This document shows positions 34,598 to 44,625 of a DNA stretch of 64,000 nucleotides, in pieces. Numbering within the stretch: the stretch's first letter is position 1; each line of letters begins with the position of its first letter. The stretch lies in assembly GCA_031373665.1 (NCBI GenBank), contig JANMMZ010000035.1:50482-114481 (forward strand). Direction: 5' to 3'. Below the pieces are notes generated by a model that searched no databases, had not been told where the DNA came from, and saw nothing but the letters and a program-made list of their open reading frames with translations. Both the position numbers and the translations under genes were made by a program. This DNA comes from M3007 sp031373665. Its GTDB lineage: Bacteria > Bacteroidota > Bacteroidia > Chitinophagales > Saprospiraceae.

Positions 34598-37500
34598 CTA
34601 TCTATACAAAGCCACATCACCTTTAAATAATTGGGTCACGCCATCAATAAACTCTATTTCGGCAACCCAAACATATACTGCAGGTGCTCCTTTTTGTCCC
34701 CTTACATTACCCGACCATGCTCCTGCTGGATCGTTAGGCTGTACGTCAGTAATTTCAAAAACAGCATTGCCCCACCGATCATAAATTGACCATCGTTTGA
34801 TGTTTTTAATGTCAATATTTCCTTGGATCATCAAGATAGAATTAGATGGATCTGTACTTTCAGGATTGAATATGTTGCCTACATATACATTGCGTGGTTT
34901 CTTGACAATCACGTCCACAAAATCGGTAGCCGTACATCCATTTTCATCCACGATAGTAATAGAATGGCGGTAACTTTCCAAGGGGAGGTAGGTATATGTT
35001 AATGAAGAGTCTGGAGCACTAGGGAAATTCCAGATAATAGTTTCAATACCGACCAATGAATCTTTGGCAATAATTGCTTTGATATCTGCTTCTTGTCCTA
35101 GATCCACTTCTATTGTAGAGCCCAACTCAACTATTAGTTGTTCTGGTTCGCTGATCAAAATAACTGTATCTATCTGACAACCATTAGCATCTACTAGGTC
35201 AAGTGTATATTCGCCTGCGCCCAAACCGTTGTACTGGTTGCTTGGTACTCCATTAGGATTGGTTAATGTGAACTGGAATGGGGCCGTGCCGCCATTTATT
35301 CCTTCAATTACCAAAGCACCACTTTTTTGGCCGAAGCACAAGATGTCGCGAATATTGAGGTTGAATCCACTGGGTACCAAAGGATCAATTTCTACTTCTA
35401 CATTTGCCTCCGCAGTACATCCATTGAGTGCGTCGGTGACCAATAAGGTATATTCTCCGGCTTTATCTACCTTGGGATTAAGGGAGTTGCCTCCTGATAC
35501 GATGCCATTGGTACCAGTTGACCACAAGTAAGAGAAATTGGGGCCAGTAGAAGTGCCTGCGCCGCTCAAGGTAACTTCTGGTGTATTGCAATCAATTTCT
35601 TCCGTTACTGATGCGAATACAGTTGGTAAGGTATAGTCTTCTACTACTGTGCGGGAAATTTCCTTTTTACAACCGTTTGGCGAGTTAATCGTAAATATAT
35701 AAGTGCCTGCCTGCGTAACCGGGACGGTCAATTGGGCTACATTATTGACACCTGGGCCGCTCCAAGAGAAGGTAGCATTAGGTGGTGATAATACCTGACC
35801 TGTTACGGATGAAATACCCTCGTTGATACAATTGAGTGTAGTGCCTTCCGCATTGCCCTGTGGCACATTGGCATCCACGGTGACCACAGCAGTTGTCGTT
35901 CCGGTACAGCCATTTGGTGCAGTGACCGTCACGGTGTAAGTTCCGCCAAATTCAACACTTGGATTTTGGAGTGTTTCAGTGGCCAGTACAATTCCAAAAC
36001 CTTCCCATTTGTAGGTAGAGTTGGGCACACTACTGGTGCTATTGATCGTGAATGACTGTGATTGGCAGGTGATTTCCCCACCTATGGCTGTGGCTGTGGG
36101 TGATTGGGTATCTAGCAACACCGTAACATTGTCAGAAGATTGGCACAAGGATATAGGATTGACAACAGTCAAGGTATAAACTCCAGATACTGTGACAATA
36201 GGCTGTTGATCGTTTTGGTTAATACTATTGATACCCGGTCCAGTCCAAGTAAAATTGATAGAGCCACCTACAGGAGCAATAGAGTTAGTTCCATCTAAAG
36301 TGGCCTGAGTGATGGCACAATTGATGGTTTGATCCTGACCTGCAACCGCTGTTGGCAAGTTTTGATCTTGCAATACCTCTGTTGTAGCATCATCCGAACA
36401 ACCATTATCAGAGTCTGTGATTTGAAGCGTATAAACACCCGGTACATTCACGATAGGATTGGCTTGTGTGGCTGTAACAGGTGTAATGCCTGGGCCGCTC
36501 CAAAGATAAGCATAGTTGGATCCAGTACTTGATCCCGCGGAGTTTAACGGGAGGCCAGTAGTACTGTTGGCACAAGTTAATACGATATTGCCACCTGCAT
36601 TGACAAAGGGCAAAATCTTGTTTTCTGTTACCATCACGACATCGGTGTTTTCACAACCATTATCACTATTCGTAATCACCAATGTATAAGTACCGATGGC
36701 GTTTACATTTGGCGTTGCCAAGGTGGCCTGATTTGGTAATAGCCCTGGGCCTGACCATGCATATGTGATATTAGTTCCTGATTGCGATAGCGATCCATCC
36801 AACTGTGCTATCAATTCCGCACAAGTAATGACTTGATCTGAACCTGCTGCCGTAAGCGGCAATGTTTTGTTTTCACCAACAAATACCAAATCAGTGGCGG
36901 TACAATTATTTTGACTATTGGTTACTATGACGGTATAGGTACCAGATTCATTTACCGTAGGGCTTTGGTCATCAAAGTTAGAGGTGCCAATACCGGGACC
37001 TTGCCAAATATAACCAAACAATGATCCCGTGCTTGACGCAGATCCATCAATCGCTAAATCAGGGAATTCGCAAGTCAAGGTAATGTCAGATCCTGCTATT
37101 GCAATAGGTAGTACTACATCCTTAAATACTTCAACAGTAGCATCGGCAGTGCAACCATTTTCGGTATCTTCAACAACCAATGTATAAATACCCGGTTCTG
37201 TGACAGAAGGTGATTGTAGGTTTACATTTCCAGCATTGATACCTGCGCCTTGCCAAGTATAAGTGATGGTGGCTCCGGTACTTGATAAACCTCCATCCAA
37301 TAGGTCGCTGGTGGTTTGGCAATCAAGGTTTACATCTGCACCAGCAGATGCAAGTGGCTTGTCTTGGTTGAGACTTACAAAAACAGTATCCTTGGTATTG
37401 CAACTGTTTACAGTATTGGTAATACTTAAAATGTAGATACCGGAAGTACTTACAACAGGCAAAACCTGATTTTGATTGGCGGGCGTAATACCAGAGCCAG

Positions 37501-40500
37501 ACCAAATCAAGTTAAATCCAACTCCATTGGAGGAGCCTGCACCATTAAGTGTTGCGGTAGGATTGTCGCAGGTCAAGAGTCCATCTGCGCCCGCAGTGGC
37601 TGTTGGATATATGGCATCGCTGTTCACAATCATATCATTGGTTGCAGAGCAACCGTTGATGGTATTTGTGACTTCCAGACTGAATGTGCCGGGCAAATTC
37701 ACGCTAAGCGTGGGTGTTGTATTGTTGGTAGAGTCCAAATCTGGCCCTGTCCATTCATATGTGAAATTGTTGCCAGTAGAGGATGCCCCCCCAATCAAGG
37801 TGGAAGTAATAACGCAATCTATGGTCTTGTCAATACCAGCATCCGATACCGGTGGAGTAATATTTAGGATTGCTTGCACTTGGTCAGTAGTGAAACAAGT
37901 GTTGTCCGTATTGGTGATGGTCAATATATACGCCCCTGGTTGGTTGTTGATAATAGGCGAAGCACTGGTTTGATTACCAGCATTAATGCCAGGCCCGCTC
38001 CACAAAATAGCATAATTATTTCCGGTACTTGACAATGCTGCATTTAAGGTGTCAGTCGTATTATTATAACAGTTCAAGATCAAATCAATACCTCCATTGG
38101 CATTTGGGTGGATAGTATCCAATAAAATGACCACAATATCTGAGTTGATACAGTTATTGGTTGTATTGGTAACGATAAGGTTGTAAGTGCCGGGGGTATT
38201 TAAGTTGGATGGACTCACAATACTGGAATTGCCAGCATTGATACCTGGGCCAGACCATTGATAGGTGAAATTGGCTCCATTTGAAGATCCCGCTCCATTA
38301 ATACTAACCGAACTTACAGTACAATTAAGGGTCAAATCGGTACCAGCATTGGCAATAGGAACACCAGCATCTTGAGAAACCTGAACCACATCTGTATGCT
38401 TACATCCATTGATCGGATTGGTTACTTCTAATGTATAAGTTCCTGATAATGTCACTGTTGGTGTCTGTTGTGTTTCGTTGTTTGCACCAACGCCAGGGCC
38501 TTGCCACAAATACGTTACATTGGCGGGGCTGCCGCTACCGTTCAGTACAATACCATTGGGGGTAGTGCAAGTCAGTATTTGGTTGCCTCCAGCATTGGCT
38601 GTTGGTATGGCTGTATTGATGGCCACTACAATTTGATCTGTTGCGCTACATCCATTAAGATTATTAAATATTTGAATGGTATAAGTGCCATTTACATTGA
38701 CTTGAGGGGCATATTGATTAATATTGGTAGCATTGATGCCCGGCCCAGCCCAAGTAACTAAGTAATTTGACCCTACACTTGATCCGACTCCATTCAATGT
38801 AACCATTGGATTGGTACAATTGATGGTCTGGTCTATGCCTGCGGTTGCAATCGGAAGTATAACAGATTCACCAATAACGACGGTATCTTTTTTGAAACAA
38901 TTGTTCACTGGATTGGATACTGTCAATATATATTGGCCGGGAACAGAAATATTTGGGCTTTGCACATTCATATTGGCAGGAGTAATGCCGGGTCCTGTCC
39001 ATGTAAATACTGGATTGGGGCCATTGGTACTGCCAGAACCAGTTAGGGTTATATTAGGCAGGTCGCAGGTAATCGTATTATCTATACCCGCTCCAGCAGT
39101 AGGCACTGCAATATCTTGGATCACCAAAGCGGTGGTTGTAGCGGGACAACCATTGATTGGATTGGTTATTGTAACTGTATAAGTACCTGATAATGTGACA
39201 GATGGGTTTTGTATCGTTTGGTTTGCTGGTGTAATACCCGGCCCGGCCCAGTTGAATATTGGGGTTGCTATATTGGTGGTAGCCGTCAATATAACAGAAG
39301 GTTGGAGGCAAAGGATGTTGCCACCTGTAGCACTAGCCGTAGGGGGTGTTTGGTCGGCCATAACGGTGACACTTGCTGCCGAGGTACATTGATTTATAGG
39401 GTTCGTTACTGTTAGGGTGTAAGTACCCGATACATTAACTGACGGATTTTGCTGGAATTGATTAGCTGGGGTGATGCCAGGGCCCGTCCAAATATAAGAT
39501 ACGCCATTGGTAGCCGACGATCCCATCAAGGTAGTGGATTGGTTGGTGCAATTGATGTTGCCTCCAGATACGGTTGCTCCAGGTGGTACAGTGTTTGAAG
39601 TTACTGTTACATCGGCAGTATCGCGGCAGGTTTTAGTACCTTGAGTGTTCACAATAACTAAATGATAGGTGCCAGCAGTACCTACACTTTGAGTCGTGCC
39701 AGTACCTAGGTTTGACCAGCCTGTGTTTTTCCAACTATAAGAAACCCCCGAACCAGGCGATGTAGATCCGGCACTGTTTAATATCAGGCTTGGATTGACG
39801 CAATCAATGGGTTGAGGCAGCCCAATGAGGGCTAGTGCTGGTATTTTGACAATATTGAAATTGACAATACTATCACAACCTACCGTAGTTTGGAAAATAG
39901 CGGCTTGATTGGATGCACTATTGCAATAGGTTGTATTGTTGATCTCAACACACTCTCCTTCACAGATATAAATATTGCCAGCATTTACACTTATAGGTGG
40001 CTTTGCTATGATGGTTTGCTTTATGATACTATCGCAACCCAAGTAAGAAGTGTAAGGGGTGGATGTAAGGTTGTAGGTGCCGGGCTGCGTGATAAAAGTT
40101 CCGGGTTCTTCCTCCCAAGCGTATGGAAGACTATTGGAGCAAAGGATTTTTGGTGGTAAAACAGTTGGAGGAATAGGCTTGACAGTAACTGGCAAACATG
40201 CTTGCAATGCGGGAAAACAAGCATTTCCGGCTCTAACACAAACACTACCGTTCATAGTATTTCCAAAAGTAATGGTCACTTCGGTTCCATTGGGTGCCTG
40301 GAAAGTCATGTTGTTGCTTCCGCCATTGATTTGTGATCCTGCCGGAGCAGTCCAGTTATAATAGCCTGCTCCATCCGCATCAGGTATGGTATATACAGCG
40401 GTGGCACCTGGGCAAAGTTGAGTAGGGCCGTCAGGTTGCAATGGTTGGGTAGGCGGCGGCGGTGTTACCGATCCGTCCACCACGTCAATTTCGTAGTTGC

Positions 40501-40954
40501 ATACACAACCCGAAAATCCATCTACCATAAGGTAGTAAGTTTGACCAGGTACAAAAGCACCATAACTTAGGGTAAGCGGGATACCAGCTCCCCCATTTGA
40601 TCCACTATTACAGGCTATACCATCAACGCCGCAAGCATCATAAAATGCTGCTTGAAGACCATCGGCAGTGGTGCAATTGGAGGTTAATACATCAATAGTA
40701 ATACTTTCGCTACCAGCCACAAAAGCGAACCATTGGTCATTGTGTAAACTAATATTTGGGCAACCTGACCCACCACCCGAAGGCGTACCATTGTTGATGC
40801 CCATATAGCCATCAAAATTACAATATACACAGGTGGTTTGACAAGACTCTGCTCCAGGCGGTGGCGGGTTGGAGCATGGGGGCGTTACTTGTGCTTTTAC
40901 TTGTAGCCATGTGAAGGCCATTAAACACAGCAGTAGGTGTAGTTTTCTCTTCAT
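34598..40954 (-). CDS. 2118-residue secreted protein with about 18 Ig-like repeats and type B T9SS domain
   Basis: Signal peptide MKRKLHLLLCLMAFTWLQVKA. Residues about 65-165 look like a PPC-type beta domain (GQTYYLMVDGFSGCVCNYEI). Residues about 374-1857 are some 18 tandem units of 80-85 residues with the consensus P-x-A-x-A-G-x-D...C...L-x-G-x-G-S-S...Y-x-W-x-GPGI...P-x-V...G-x-Y-T-L-x-V-T-N...N-x-C, two Cys per unit. A SprB-like repeat follows (ILCFGQKSGALVIEGINGG). The end (about 2020-2118) is a CHU_C/type B sorting domain (NIFNPESTDPSN, YDRWGNAVFE, GQKGAPAVYVWVAEIEF). Probably a long stalk-like surface adhesin involved in attachment or gliding. Monocistronic. Confidence 0.9.
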   Translation of the reverse strand: MKRKLHLLLCLMAFTWLQVKAQVTPPCSNPPPPGAESCQTTCVYCNFDGYMGINNGTPSGGGSGCPNISLHNDQWFAFVAGSESITIDVLTSNCTTADGLQAAFYDACGVDGIACNSGSNGGAGIPLTLSYGAFVPGQTYYLMVDGFSGCVCNYEIDVVDGSVTPPPPTQPLQPDGPTQLCPGATAVYTIPDADGAGYYNWTAPAGSQINGGSNNMTFQAPNGTEVTITFGNTMNGSVCVRAGNACFPALQACLPVTVKPIPPTVLPPKILCSNSLPYAWEEEPGTFITQPGTYNLTSTPYTSYLGCDSIIKQTIIAKPPISVNAGNIYICEGECVEINNTTYCNSASNQAAIFQTTVGCDSIVNFNIVKIPALALIGLPQPIDCVNPSLILNSAGSTSPGSGVSYSWKNTGWSNLGTGTTQSVGTAGTYHLVIVNTQGTKTCRDTADVTVTSNTVPPGATVSGGNINCTNQSTTLMGSSATNGVSYIWTGPGITPANQFQQNPSVNVSGTYTLTVTNPINQCTSAASVTVMADQTPPTASATGGNILCLQPSVILTATTNIATPIFNWAGPGITPANQTIQNPSVTLSGTYTVTITNPINGCPATTTALVIQDIAVPTAGAGIDNTITCDLPNITLTGSGSTNGPNPVFTWTGPGITPANMNVQSPNISVPGQYILTVSNPVNNCFKKDTVVIGESVILPIATAGIDQTINCTNPMVTLNGVGSSVGSNYLVTWAGPGINATNINQYAPQVNVNGTYTIQIFNNLNGCSATDQIVVAINTAIPTANAGGNQILTCTTPNGIVLNGSGSPANVTYLWQGPGVGANNETQQTPTVTLSGTYTLEVTNPINGCKHTDVVQVSQDAGVPIANAGTDLTLNCTVSSVSINGAGSSNGANFTYQWSGPGINAGNSSIVSPSNLNTPGTYNLIVTNTTNNCINSDIVVILLDTIHPNANGGIDLILNCYNNTTDTLNAALSSTGNNYAILWSGPGINAGNQTSASPIINNQPGAYILTITNTDNTCFTTDQVQAILNITPPVSDAGIDKTIDCVITSTLIGGASSTGNNFTYEWTGPDLDSTNNTTPTLSVNLPGTFSLEVTNTINGCSATNDMIVNSDAIYPTATAGADGLLTCDNPTATLNGAGSSNGVGFNLIWSGSGITPANQNQVLPVVSTSGIYILSITNTVNSCNTKDTVFVSLNQDKPLASAGADVNLDCQTTSDLLDGGLSSTGATITYTWQGAGINAGNVNLQSPSVTEPGIYTLVVEDTENGCTADATVEVFKDVVLPIAIAGSDITLTCEFPDLAIDGSASSTGSLFGYIWQGPGIGTSNFDDQSPTVNESGTYTVIVTNSQNNCTATDLVFVGENKTLPLTAAGSDQVITCAELIAQLDGSLSQSGTNITYAWSGPGLLPNQATLATPNVNAIGTYTLVITNSDNGCENTDVVMVTENKILPFVNAGGNIVLTCANSTTGLPLNSAGSSTGSNYAYLWSGPGITPVTATQANPIVNVPGVYTLQITDSDNGCSDDATTEVLQDQNLPTAVAGQDQTINCAITQATLDGTNSIAPVGGSINFTWTGPGINSINQNDQQPIVTVSGVYTLTVVNPISLCQSSDNVTVLLDTQSPTATAIGGEITCQSQSFTINSTSSVPNSTYKWEGFGIVLATETLQNPSVEFGGTYTVTVTAPNGCTGTTTAVVTVDANVPQGNAEGTTLNCINEGISSVTGQVLSPPNATFSWSGPGVNNVAQLTVPVTQAGTYIFTINSPNGCKKEISRTVVEDYTLPTVFASVTEEIDCNTPEVTLSGAGTSTGPNFSYLWSTGTNGIVSGGNSLNPKVDKAGEYTLLVTDALNGCTAEANVEVEIDPLVPSGFNLNIRDILCFGQKSGALVIEGINGGTAPFQFTLTNPNGVPSNQYNGLGAGEYTLDLVDANGCQIDTVILISEPEQLIVELGSTIEVDLGQEADIKAIIAKDSLVGIETIIWNFPSAPDSSLTYTYLPLESYRHSITIVDENGCTATDFVDVIVKKPRNVYVGNIFNPESTDPSNSILMIQGNIDIKNIKRWSIYDRWGNAVFEITDVQPNDPAGAWSGNVRGQKGAPAVYVWVAEIEFIDGVTQLFKGDVALYR
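35385..39836 (-). repeat. Array of about 18 diverged 240-255-bp units
   Basis: In-frame tandem units inside the 2118-residue gene; each encodes one Ig-like domain. The units are well diverged in DNA and protein, so the array is old compared with the 363-bp duplication at 20991. Boundaries are approximate. Confidence 0.85.
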
Positions 40955-41212
40955 GAAATTGTATAAAAATAAATGATGTAAGTAGTTGCTCGTTTATTTG
41001 TGTAACATCATTATGGAAAGAGTAGGGTATGATAATTAGATACAGTGACTTTACAAAACGCTCCCAAAATCACAAAAATAATTTTGAAATAGCGGAAATT
41101 CGCAATAGAATATATCTTCTAATGCGTGAAGGTATAACAACTGAGATGAATTAACCTTGAAAAACAATATGAATTTTTAACTGAGGAGTGTTAAAAAATT
41201 TGGAAGCACAGT

Positions 41213-41280
41213 TATAAAATTAAAATGACTTCATAATTAACTAACAGTTAGTTAATTATGAAGTCATTTTGTAATTTTAT
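41213..41280. terminator. Long palindrome, probable bidirectional terminator
   Basis: Bases 41222-41245 and 41247-41270 are perfect 24-base inverted repeats around a single central A. Pairing resumes outside after a 2-base bulge (ATAAAATT with AATTTTAT). It lies 26 bases past the DUF983 stop on the minus strand. The rest of 40955-41305 is AT-rich with no gene. Confidence 0.65.
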
Positions 41281-41305
41281 TTAGTTTACTAATATGAGCA
41301 ATATC

Positions 41306-41686
41306 CTATTGCTTGCCCTTATAAGACACATTTATATTGATCCACATAAGGCGGGAAATACGAAATATATAAACGAAATTAAATACCAAAAAAATTCCCA
41401 GCATGGAAAATGCTACTGTTTGGCTCATGCCGAGTCCCCAATGAAATAAGGCCACGAACAATAAACAAAACCATCCAGTCCATATATATGAGATGAACAT
41501 AGCACCATAATAATAGCCCGGCTCTGGAAAGTAGTTGAGGTTGCAACTGGGGCAACGCTCATACATATCAAAAGATTTTTTGAACGACCAACTCCCAGTC
41601 TCGAACATCTCACCTTCATGGCAACGAGGGCATTTCAACTGAAAAATGCTGTATGATTTTGATCCTTTTTGTAAGAAATTTGACAT
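41306..41686 (-). CDS. DUF983 family zinc-ribbon membrane protein
   Basis: 126 residues. Two CxxC pairs form a zinc-ribbon-like N-terminus (CPRCHEGEMF and CPSCNLNYFPEPGYYYGAMF), followed by two transmembrane helices (ISYIWTGWFCLLFVALFHWG and VAFSMLGIFLVFNFVYIF). This order is the hallmark of DUF983; the function is unknown. Last gene of the leftward GHMP kinase-permease-GT39 operon, 27 bases after GT39. Confidence 0.9.
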   Translation of the reverse strand: MSNFLQKGSKSYSIFQLKCPRCHEGEMFETGSWSFKKSFDMYERCPSCNLNYFPEPGYYYGAMFISYIWTGWFCLLFVALFHWGLGMSQTVAFSMLGIFLVFNFVYIFRISRLMWININVSYKGKQ

Positions 41687-41713
41687 ATATTTATTTGTAA
41701 ATGATGGGTTTTT

Positions 41714-43393
41714 CTAAGGTTTGCGCTCAAAAAATACGAATCCGTTTTTTCGATAAATTTCGTGGCAGTTGGGTAGTTGGGGCGTTTCGCCGATGGTGGT
41801 TACCTTGGTAACAAAATAGACTGTTTTAGTCAGTTTTCCACGAGATAAGGACTCGTAATCATCTATTTTTTTGTTGTCTCCGACAGGTTTTTTACAAGCA
41901 TAAAACAAATGTGCAAAACTTTTAAAACCTATGGTTTTGATAAAACAATCTTCCCCACATTTACTTTTATAAAATTCAATAGCCGCTCGTTGTGAATAGG
42001 CTTCTATGTTTTCGGCCACAAACATGAGGGTCAATGCAGTGAAAATGGTTCCTCCTACAAATGCGGACTGAATGCTGTACCAAATTTTTTCTTTAAGCCA
42101 AAAGCGATAGGCAAAGATACTGGAAATAAATAAGATCAATCCAGGTAAACTGTGGAACCAAGTCCACTGCACCTCGACTTCTAAATTGGCTAAGGCAAAT
42201 TTATCCTTAGAAAGCAAGCCTTGGAGTAAATCTATGTTGGTGCCCAAATAGGGCAACAACATAGTAACAATACCAAGGAGCGCGCCAATAACTGGCAATA
42301 GATGGATAAATCGCTTGGGAAACTCATGCCAAGTAGATGCCCGCCAGAGGGTCACACTGGCCAAAAAGGTCAATGGGAAATAGCATAGGGATGAATAATG
42401 CACTATTTTGGTACTTACTACACTGAATAAGATGAGTACTGTCCAAAACAAGATCTGCATCCAAGTAGAAAAATCAGATCGGCGGCAACAATCCATGGTG
42501 TCGCACTCCAAGACCTCGTCTTGGCATTGGCCATCACCCCAAAGATTAGGAAGTGCAAAAATAGAGGCTGGAAAACATCCCAACAACAGTACAACCACAT
42601 GATAACCAAAGAAGCCACCATGCCCAGCATCTTTTATTTGAAATAAACGAATCTGGTATTTTACAAATTCTGTGATAAACCAAGAACCGTGTTGCCACCA
42701 TTCTACCATAAACCAAATAGAGGCCGATAGCAAAGCAATGCTGCCAAACAGAATGGTATCTTTCAGATAGCACTTTTTCTTGAAACGGTGTGCCATCCAG
42801 TAAATGCCTAAAACAAGGATTGCAATGAGTAAAGCCACGGGTCCTTTTGTAAGTACTGCCAGTCCCAGCAAGATACCGCCAATGATTAAGTGCCTATATT
42901 GAAGCCATTTAGAACTTTTTTCACGAAGTTTGAAAAAACGCCACCTAAACTCAATAAAACCATATAAGCCTAAGAAAATAAATAGGTTGAACCAAGGATC
43001 TATGATTCCACTTTTAAAATAAAGATGTGGCAATATACTGCCTATCCATGCCAATACCCAGATCCATGCAAAAGAACGATCGTATAACCTGACTCCAATT
43101 TTATAAATAATGACCAAGGTCGCCATCCCGCAAATCGCATTGGGGAGGCGGGCGGCAAATTCATTGACACCAAAAATATGCATAGATATGGCCTGCATCC
43201 AGAGGAAAAGCGGTGGTTTTTCCCAAAAAGGTTCGAAATCTATTTGAGGTCGCATCCAGTCACCAGTCATCAACATCTCACGGGCGCACTCCGCAAAATT
43301 AATCTCGTCCCAGTCAAAGAGGTGTACTTCACCCAATAACGGAATAAATAAGATCAACGATAAACCTATAATGTACCAATAGTCACGACGCAT
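41714..43393 (-). CDS. GT39-family (ArnT/PMT-like) glycosyltransferase
   Basis: Integral membrane enzyme that transfers sugars from a polyprenyl-phosphate donor to lipid or protein on the periplasmic side. Start at 43393 (MRRDYWYIIGLSLILF), 20 bases after the permease stop; an extended frame would run into the permease gene. The catalytic loop carries FDWDEINFAECAREML and EPFWEKPPLFLWMQ. About ten to twelve hydrophobic helices follow, then a soluble C-terminal part (FYKSKCGEDCF, KPVGDNKKIDDYESL). 559 residues is typical. Acceptor unknown. Confidence 0.9.
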   Translation of the reverse strand: MRRDYWYIIGLSLILFIPLLGEVHLFDWDEINFAECAREMLMTGDWMRPQIDFEPFWEKPPLFLWMQAISMHIFGVNEFAARLPNAICGMATLVIIYKIGVRLYDRSFAWIWVLAWIGSILPHLYFKSGIIDPWFNLFIFLGLYGFIEFRWRFFKLREKSSKWLQYRHLIIGGILLGLAVLTKGPVALLIAILVLGIYWMAHRFKKKCYLKDTILFGSIALLSASIWFMVEWWQHGSWFITEFVKYQIRLFQIKDAGHGGFFGYHVVVLLLGCFPASIFALPNLWGDGQCQDEVLECDTMDCCRRSDFSTWMQILFWTVLILFSVVSTKIVHYSSLCYFPLTFLASVTLWRASTWHEFPKRFIHLLPVIGALLGIVTMLLPYLGTNIDLLQGLLSKDKFALANLEVEVQWTWFHSLPGLILFISSIFAYRFWLKEKIWYSIQSAFVGGTIFTALTLMFVAENIEAYSQRAAIEFYKSKCGEDCFIKTIGFKSFAHLFYACKKPVGDNKKIDDYESLSRGKLTKTVYFVTKVTTIGETPQLPNCHEIYRKNGFVFFERKP

Positions 43394-43413
43394 AAGCCTT
43401 ACTAACACTAAAA

Positions 43414-44625
43414 TCAAGAGAAGGTTTTTTCGCCAAGCCGATGTATGCTCAACAAAGTGATGGTCATCACCAAGGTAGGGAAGAATAAAATCCACCATGC
43501 CTCTCTATTTTCTTGGTAAGAATGAATCAAACTCCCCCAAGAAGTCCCCTGCAAAACGTGTCCGCCAAAACCTAGAAACGACAAAGTAGCCTCTACTAAA
43601 ATAGCAGATCCTGTCCCTAATGTAAAGGCTACTAATATGGGTTGCATGGCATTGGGTAAAATATGATTCCAGATAATGGCGAGGTCTTTTATGCCTAGCG
43701 CACGTGCTGCAGTTACGTAGTCTAAGACCTTTATTTTTATAAATTCAGCCCTTACCAATTGGGCAATATTGCCCCAAGCCAACAAGCCTATGATGAGTAC
43801 AATACTCCATTGCGATTGACCAAATGAAGGGAGGGTAGCCAGCGTAACAATCAATATTAATGGCGGTATGGCAGATTTGATTTCTATCATCCGCATCACC
43901 AAAAGATCTGTCGGAATATTTATCGTTTTAGAAAAAAACTTGATGGGGTGTAATAATCGACCTAACTGATTGAATAATAAGATGATACCTATGAAAATTA
44001 AAATACCTGTTATGATAGAACTACTGGTTTGATCGGTATGGATTTGGAATGACCGTACTGTAAACCCATAGAACCATGCCAATGGCAAAGATATTAAAGT
44101 CATCATGATCCTGCCTTTGGTGGCATGCAAACCCTGATTTCCAAAATAGCCAGATAAAGCCCCTAGAAACACGCCAATGAACACTGCGATCAACATAGAA
44201 AGAATACCAGTAATCATGGCTATGCGTACCCCTGAAATCAAACCCGCTGCTATATCCCGCCCATCTGCGTCGGTACCCAACCAATGTTTGAATTTGGAAG
44301 GCAAGCCTAAGTGCTGACTCATAGGCGGCAATAAACGGACAGGGTGTGATTGTGAATGCTTGCCTGGCTCGAATGGGATGGGCGGATACCATGCACTTGA
44401 AAAGGAAGCCGTATGCCATAGGTTATGAAGTCTAATGGAATCCATATCTTTGTTTTCAAACGGCGCCGAAAGTCCGTTTTTTATACCATGCCATAATGGG
44501 TAATGATTATTGCCATTTAAAGTGCAATAATAAGGGCGATCGTTGGCGATAAAATTTTTGAACAAGGCCAATACGAACAGCAAAATAAACCAAATTATGC
44601 TCCATTTTGGTAAGTTAACCTTCAT
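43414..44625 (-). CDS. OppC/DppC-type ABC transporter permease
   Basis: Inner-membrane subunit of a peptide/nickel-class ABC importer. Start at 44625 (MKVNLPKWSIIW), overlapping the kinase gene by 11 bases. The OppC signature after the first helix is present (KHWLGTDADGRDIAAGLISGVRI). The EAA loop that meets the ATPase is RALGIKDLAIIWNHILPNAM, followed by LVEATLSFLGFG. At 403 residues it is about 100 longer than usual because of an enlarged periplasmic loop and an extra hydrophobic insert (ITGILIFIGIILLFNQLG). No partner permease, ATPase or binding protein is encoded nearby, so partners must be elsewhere. Confidence 0.88.
   Translation of the reverse strand: MKVNLPKWSIIWFILLFVLALFKNFIANDRPYYCTLNGNNHYPLWHGIKNGLSAPFENKDMDSIRLHNLWHTASFSSAWYPPIPFEPGKHSQSHPVRLLPPMSQHLGLPSKFKHWLGTDADGRDIAAGLISGVRIAMITGILSMLIAVFIGVFLGALSGYFGNQGLHATKGRIMMTLISLPLAWFYGFTVRSFQIHTDQTSSSIITGILIFIGIILLFNQLGRLLHPIKFFSKTINIPTDLLVMRMIEIKSAIPPLILIVTLATLPSFGQSQWSIVLIIGLLAWGNIAQLVRAEFIKIKVLDYVTAARALGIKDLAIIWNHILPNAMQPILVAFTLGTGSAILVEATLSFLGFGGHVLQGTSWGSLIHSYQENREAWWILFFPTLVMTITLLSIHRLGEKTFS

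Noticed and set aside
37476..37973. Plus-strand ORF of 165 residues inside the 2118-residue gene
   Set aside because: Antisense shadow of the Ig-repeat array with no start signal or domain.
35385..39836. CRISPR-like periodic repeats
   Set aside because: The period is about 250 bp, units are coding and diverged, and there are no short identical repeats with unique spacers.
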